From Gari tellinella (lineage: Eukaryota; Mollusca; Bivalvia; Cardiida; Psammobiidae), in assembly GCA_922989275.2 (NCBI GenBank), contig OV277857.1, forward strand, positions 50,507,083-50,571,082: a stretch of 64,000 nt of DNA, read 5' to 3'. The translations under genes were made by a program, and so were the position numbers. Positions 63,911 to 64,000 of the stretch are shown here, one piece after another; the stretch's first letter is position 1, and every line of letters starts with the position of its first letter. The notes beneath the pieces were generated by a model, which was given only the letters and a program-made list of their open reading frames with translations, made no database searches and was not told the origin of the DNA.

Positions 63911-64000
63911 TTCAAACTATATACTGAAAGACTTTAGAAACCCATAGAGAATATTTGGTGACTAGCTTTGAATGAGAAATGTTATCTGGCAAGGCGGATG

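Overview
The window looks like nuclear DNA of a marine bivalve mollusc, or a close relative: AT-rich, no operons and almost no coding sequence. It carries repeat types I associate with bivalve genomes, namely elements bounded by GCTCACCTG / CAGGTGAGC, tRNA-derived SINEs, and very many short fold-back DNA elements. The assignment rests on repeat style, not on a marker gene, so it is moderately confident. I found no complete host protein-coding gene. Protein-like remains are three decayed LINE regions (17.6-20.0 kb, 37.25-39.74 kb, 56.9-58.9 kb), one broken TRIM/NHL-type fragment (52.36-52.92 kb), and one weak candidate terminal exon (41.1-41.4 kb). RNA-gene-like sequences are a tRNA-like gene at 3351-3423, a tRNA-like pseudogene near 61.46 kb, and the tRNA-derived heads of SINEs and of two TTAA-bounded elements.

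Layout. 0-7.7 kb: part of a hAT-like element, old tandem repeats, the tRNA-like gene, and a 954-bp TTAA fold-back element. 7.7-13.3 kb: a 5.6-kb composite of the GCTCACCTG family, holding three insertions of the same family in the opposite orientation. 13.8-15.2 kb: a truncated relative and a SINE. 15.93-21.23 kb: a 5.3-kb interval bounded by 32-bp perfect terminal inverted repeats (TIRs) with subterminal repeats, containing a dead LINE. 21.2-30.7 kb: nested fold-back elements, a GTTGGCCCAAC palindrome array, and a pair of inverted TTAA elements each carrying a tRNA-like unit. 32.9-37 kb: a tandem triplication. 37.2-43.7 kb: a broken LINE interrupted by a second copy of the fold-back element. 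43.4-56 kb: segmental duplications (23-25 kb, 46-48 kb and 52 kb are related) and more fold-back elements. 55.7-64 kb: an intact SINE with a 19-bp target duplication, LINE remnants, and two tandem-repeat elements ending in GAGCTAA.

The main pattern is a set of small non-autonomous elements whose centre is a near-perfect 60-80-bp palindrome. Two palindrome types recur. Core A (arm begins TTAAAGCAGGNTGAAAGTAA) sits in TTAA-flanked elements, and a relative of it sits in TA-flanked elements. Core B/C (arm CAAACAGT...CCAGATCAGA) sits in TTAA-flanked elements and in TTA-flanked elements. Internal duplications supply several empty sites that fix the insertion points. Core A has TTAA at its dyad, and twice in this window other elements have inserted exactly there. 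All coordinates and comparisons were made by eye, so boundaries without a stated target duplication are approximate.
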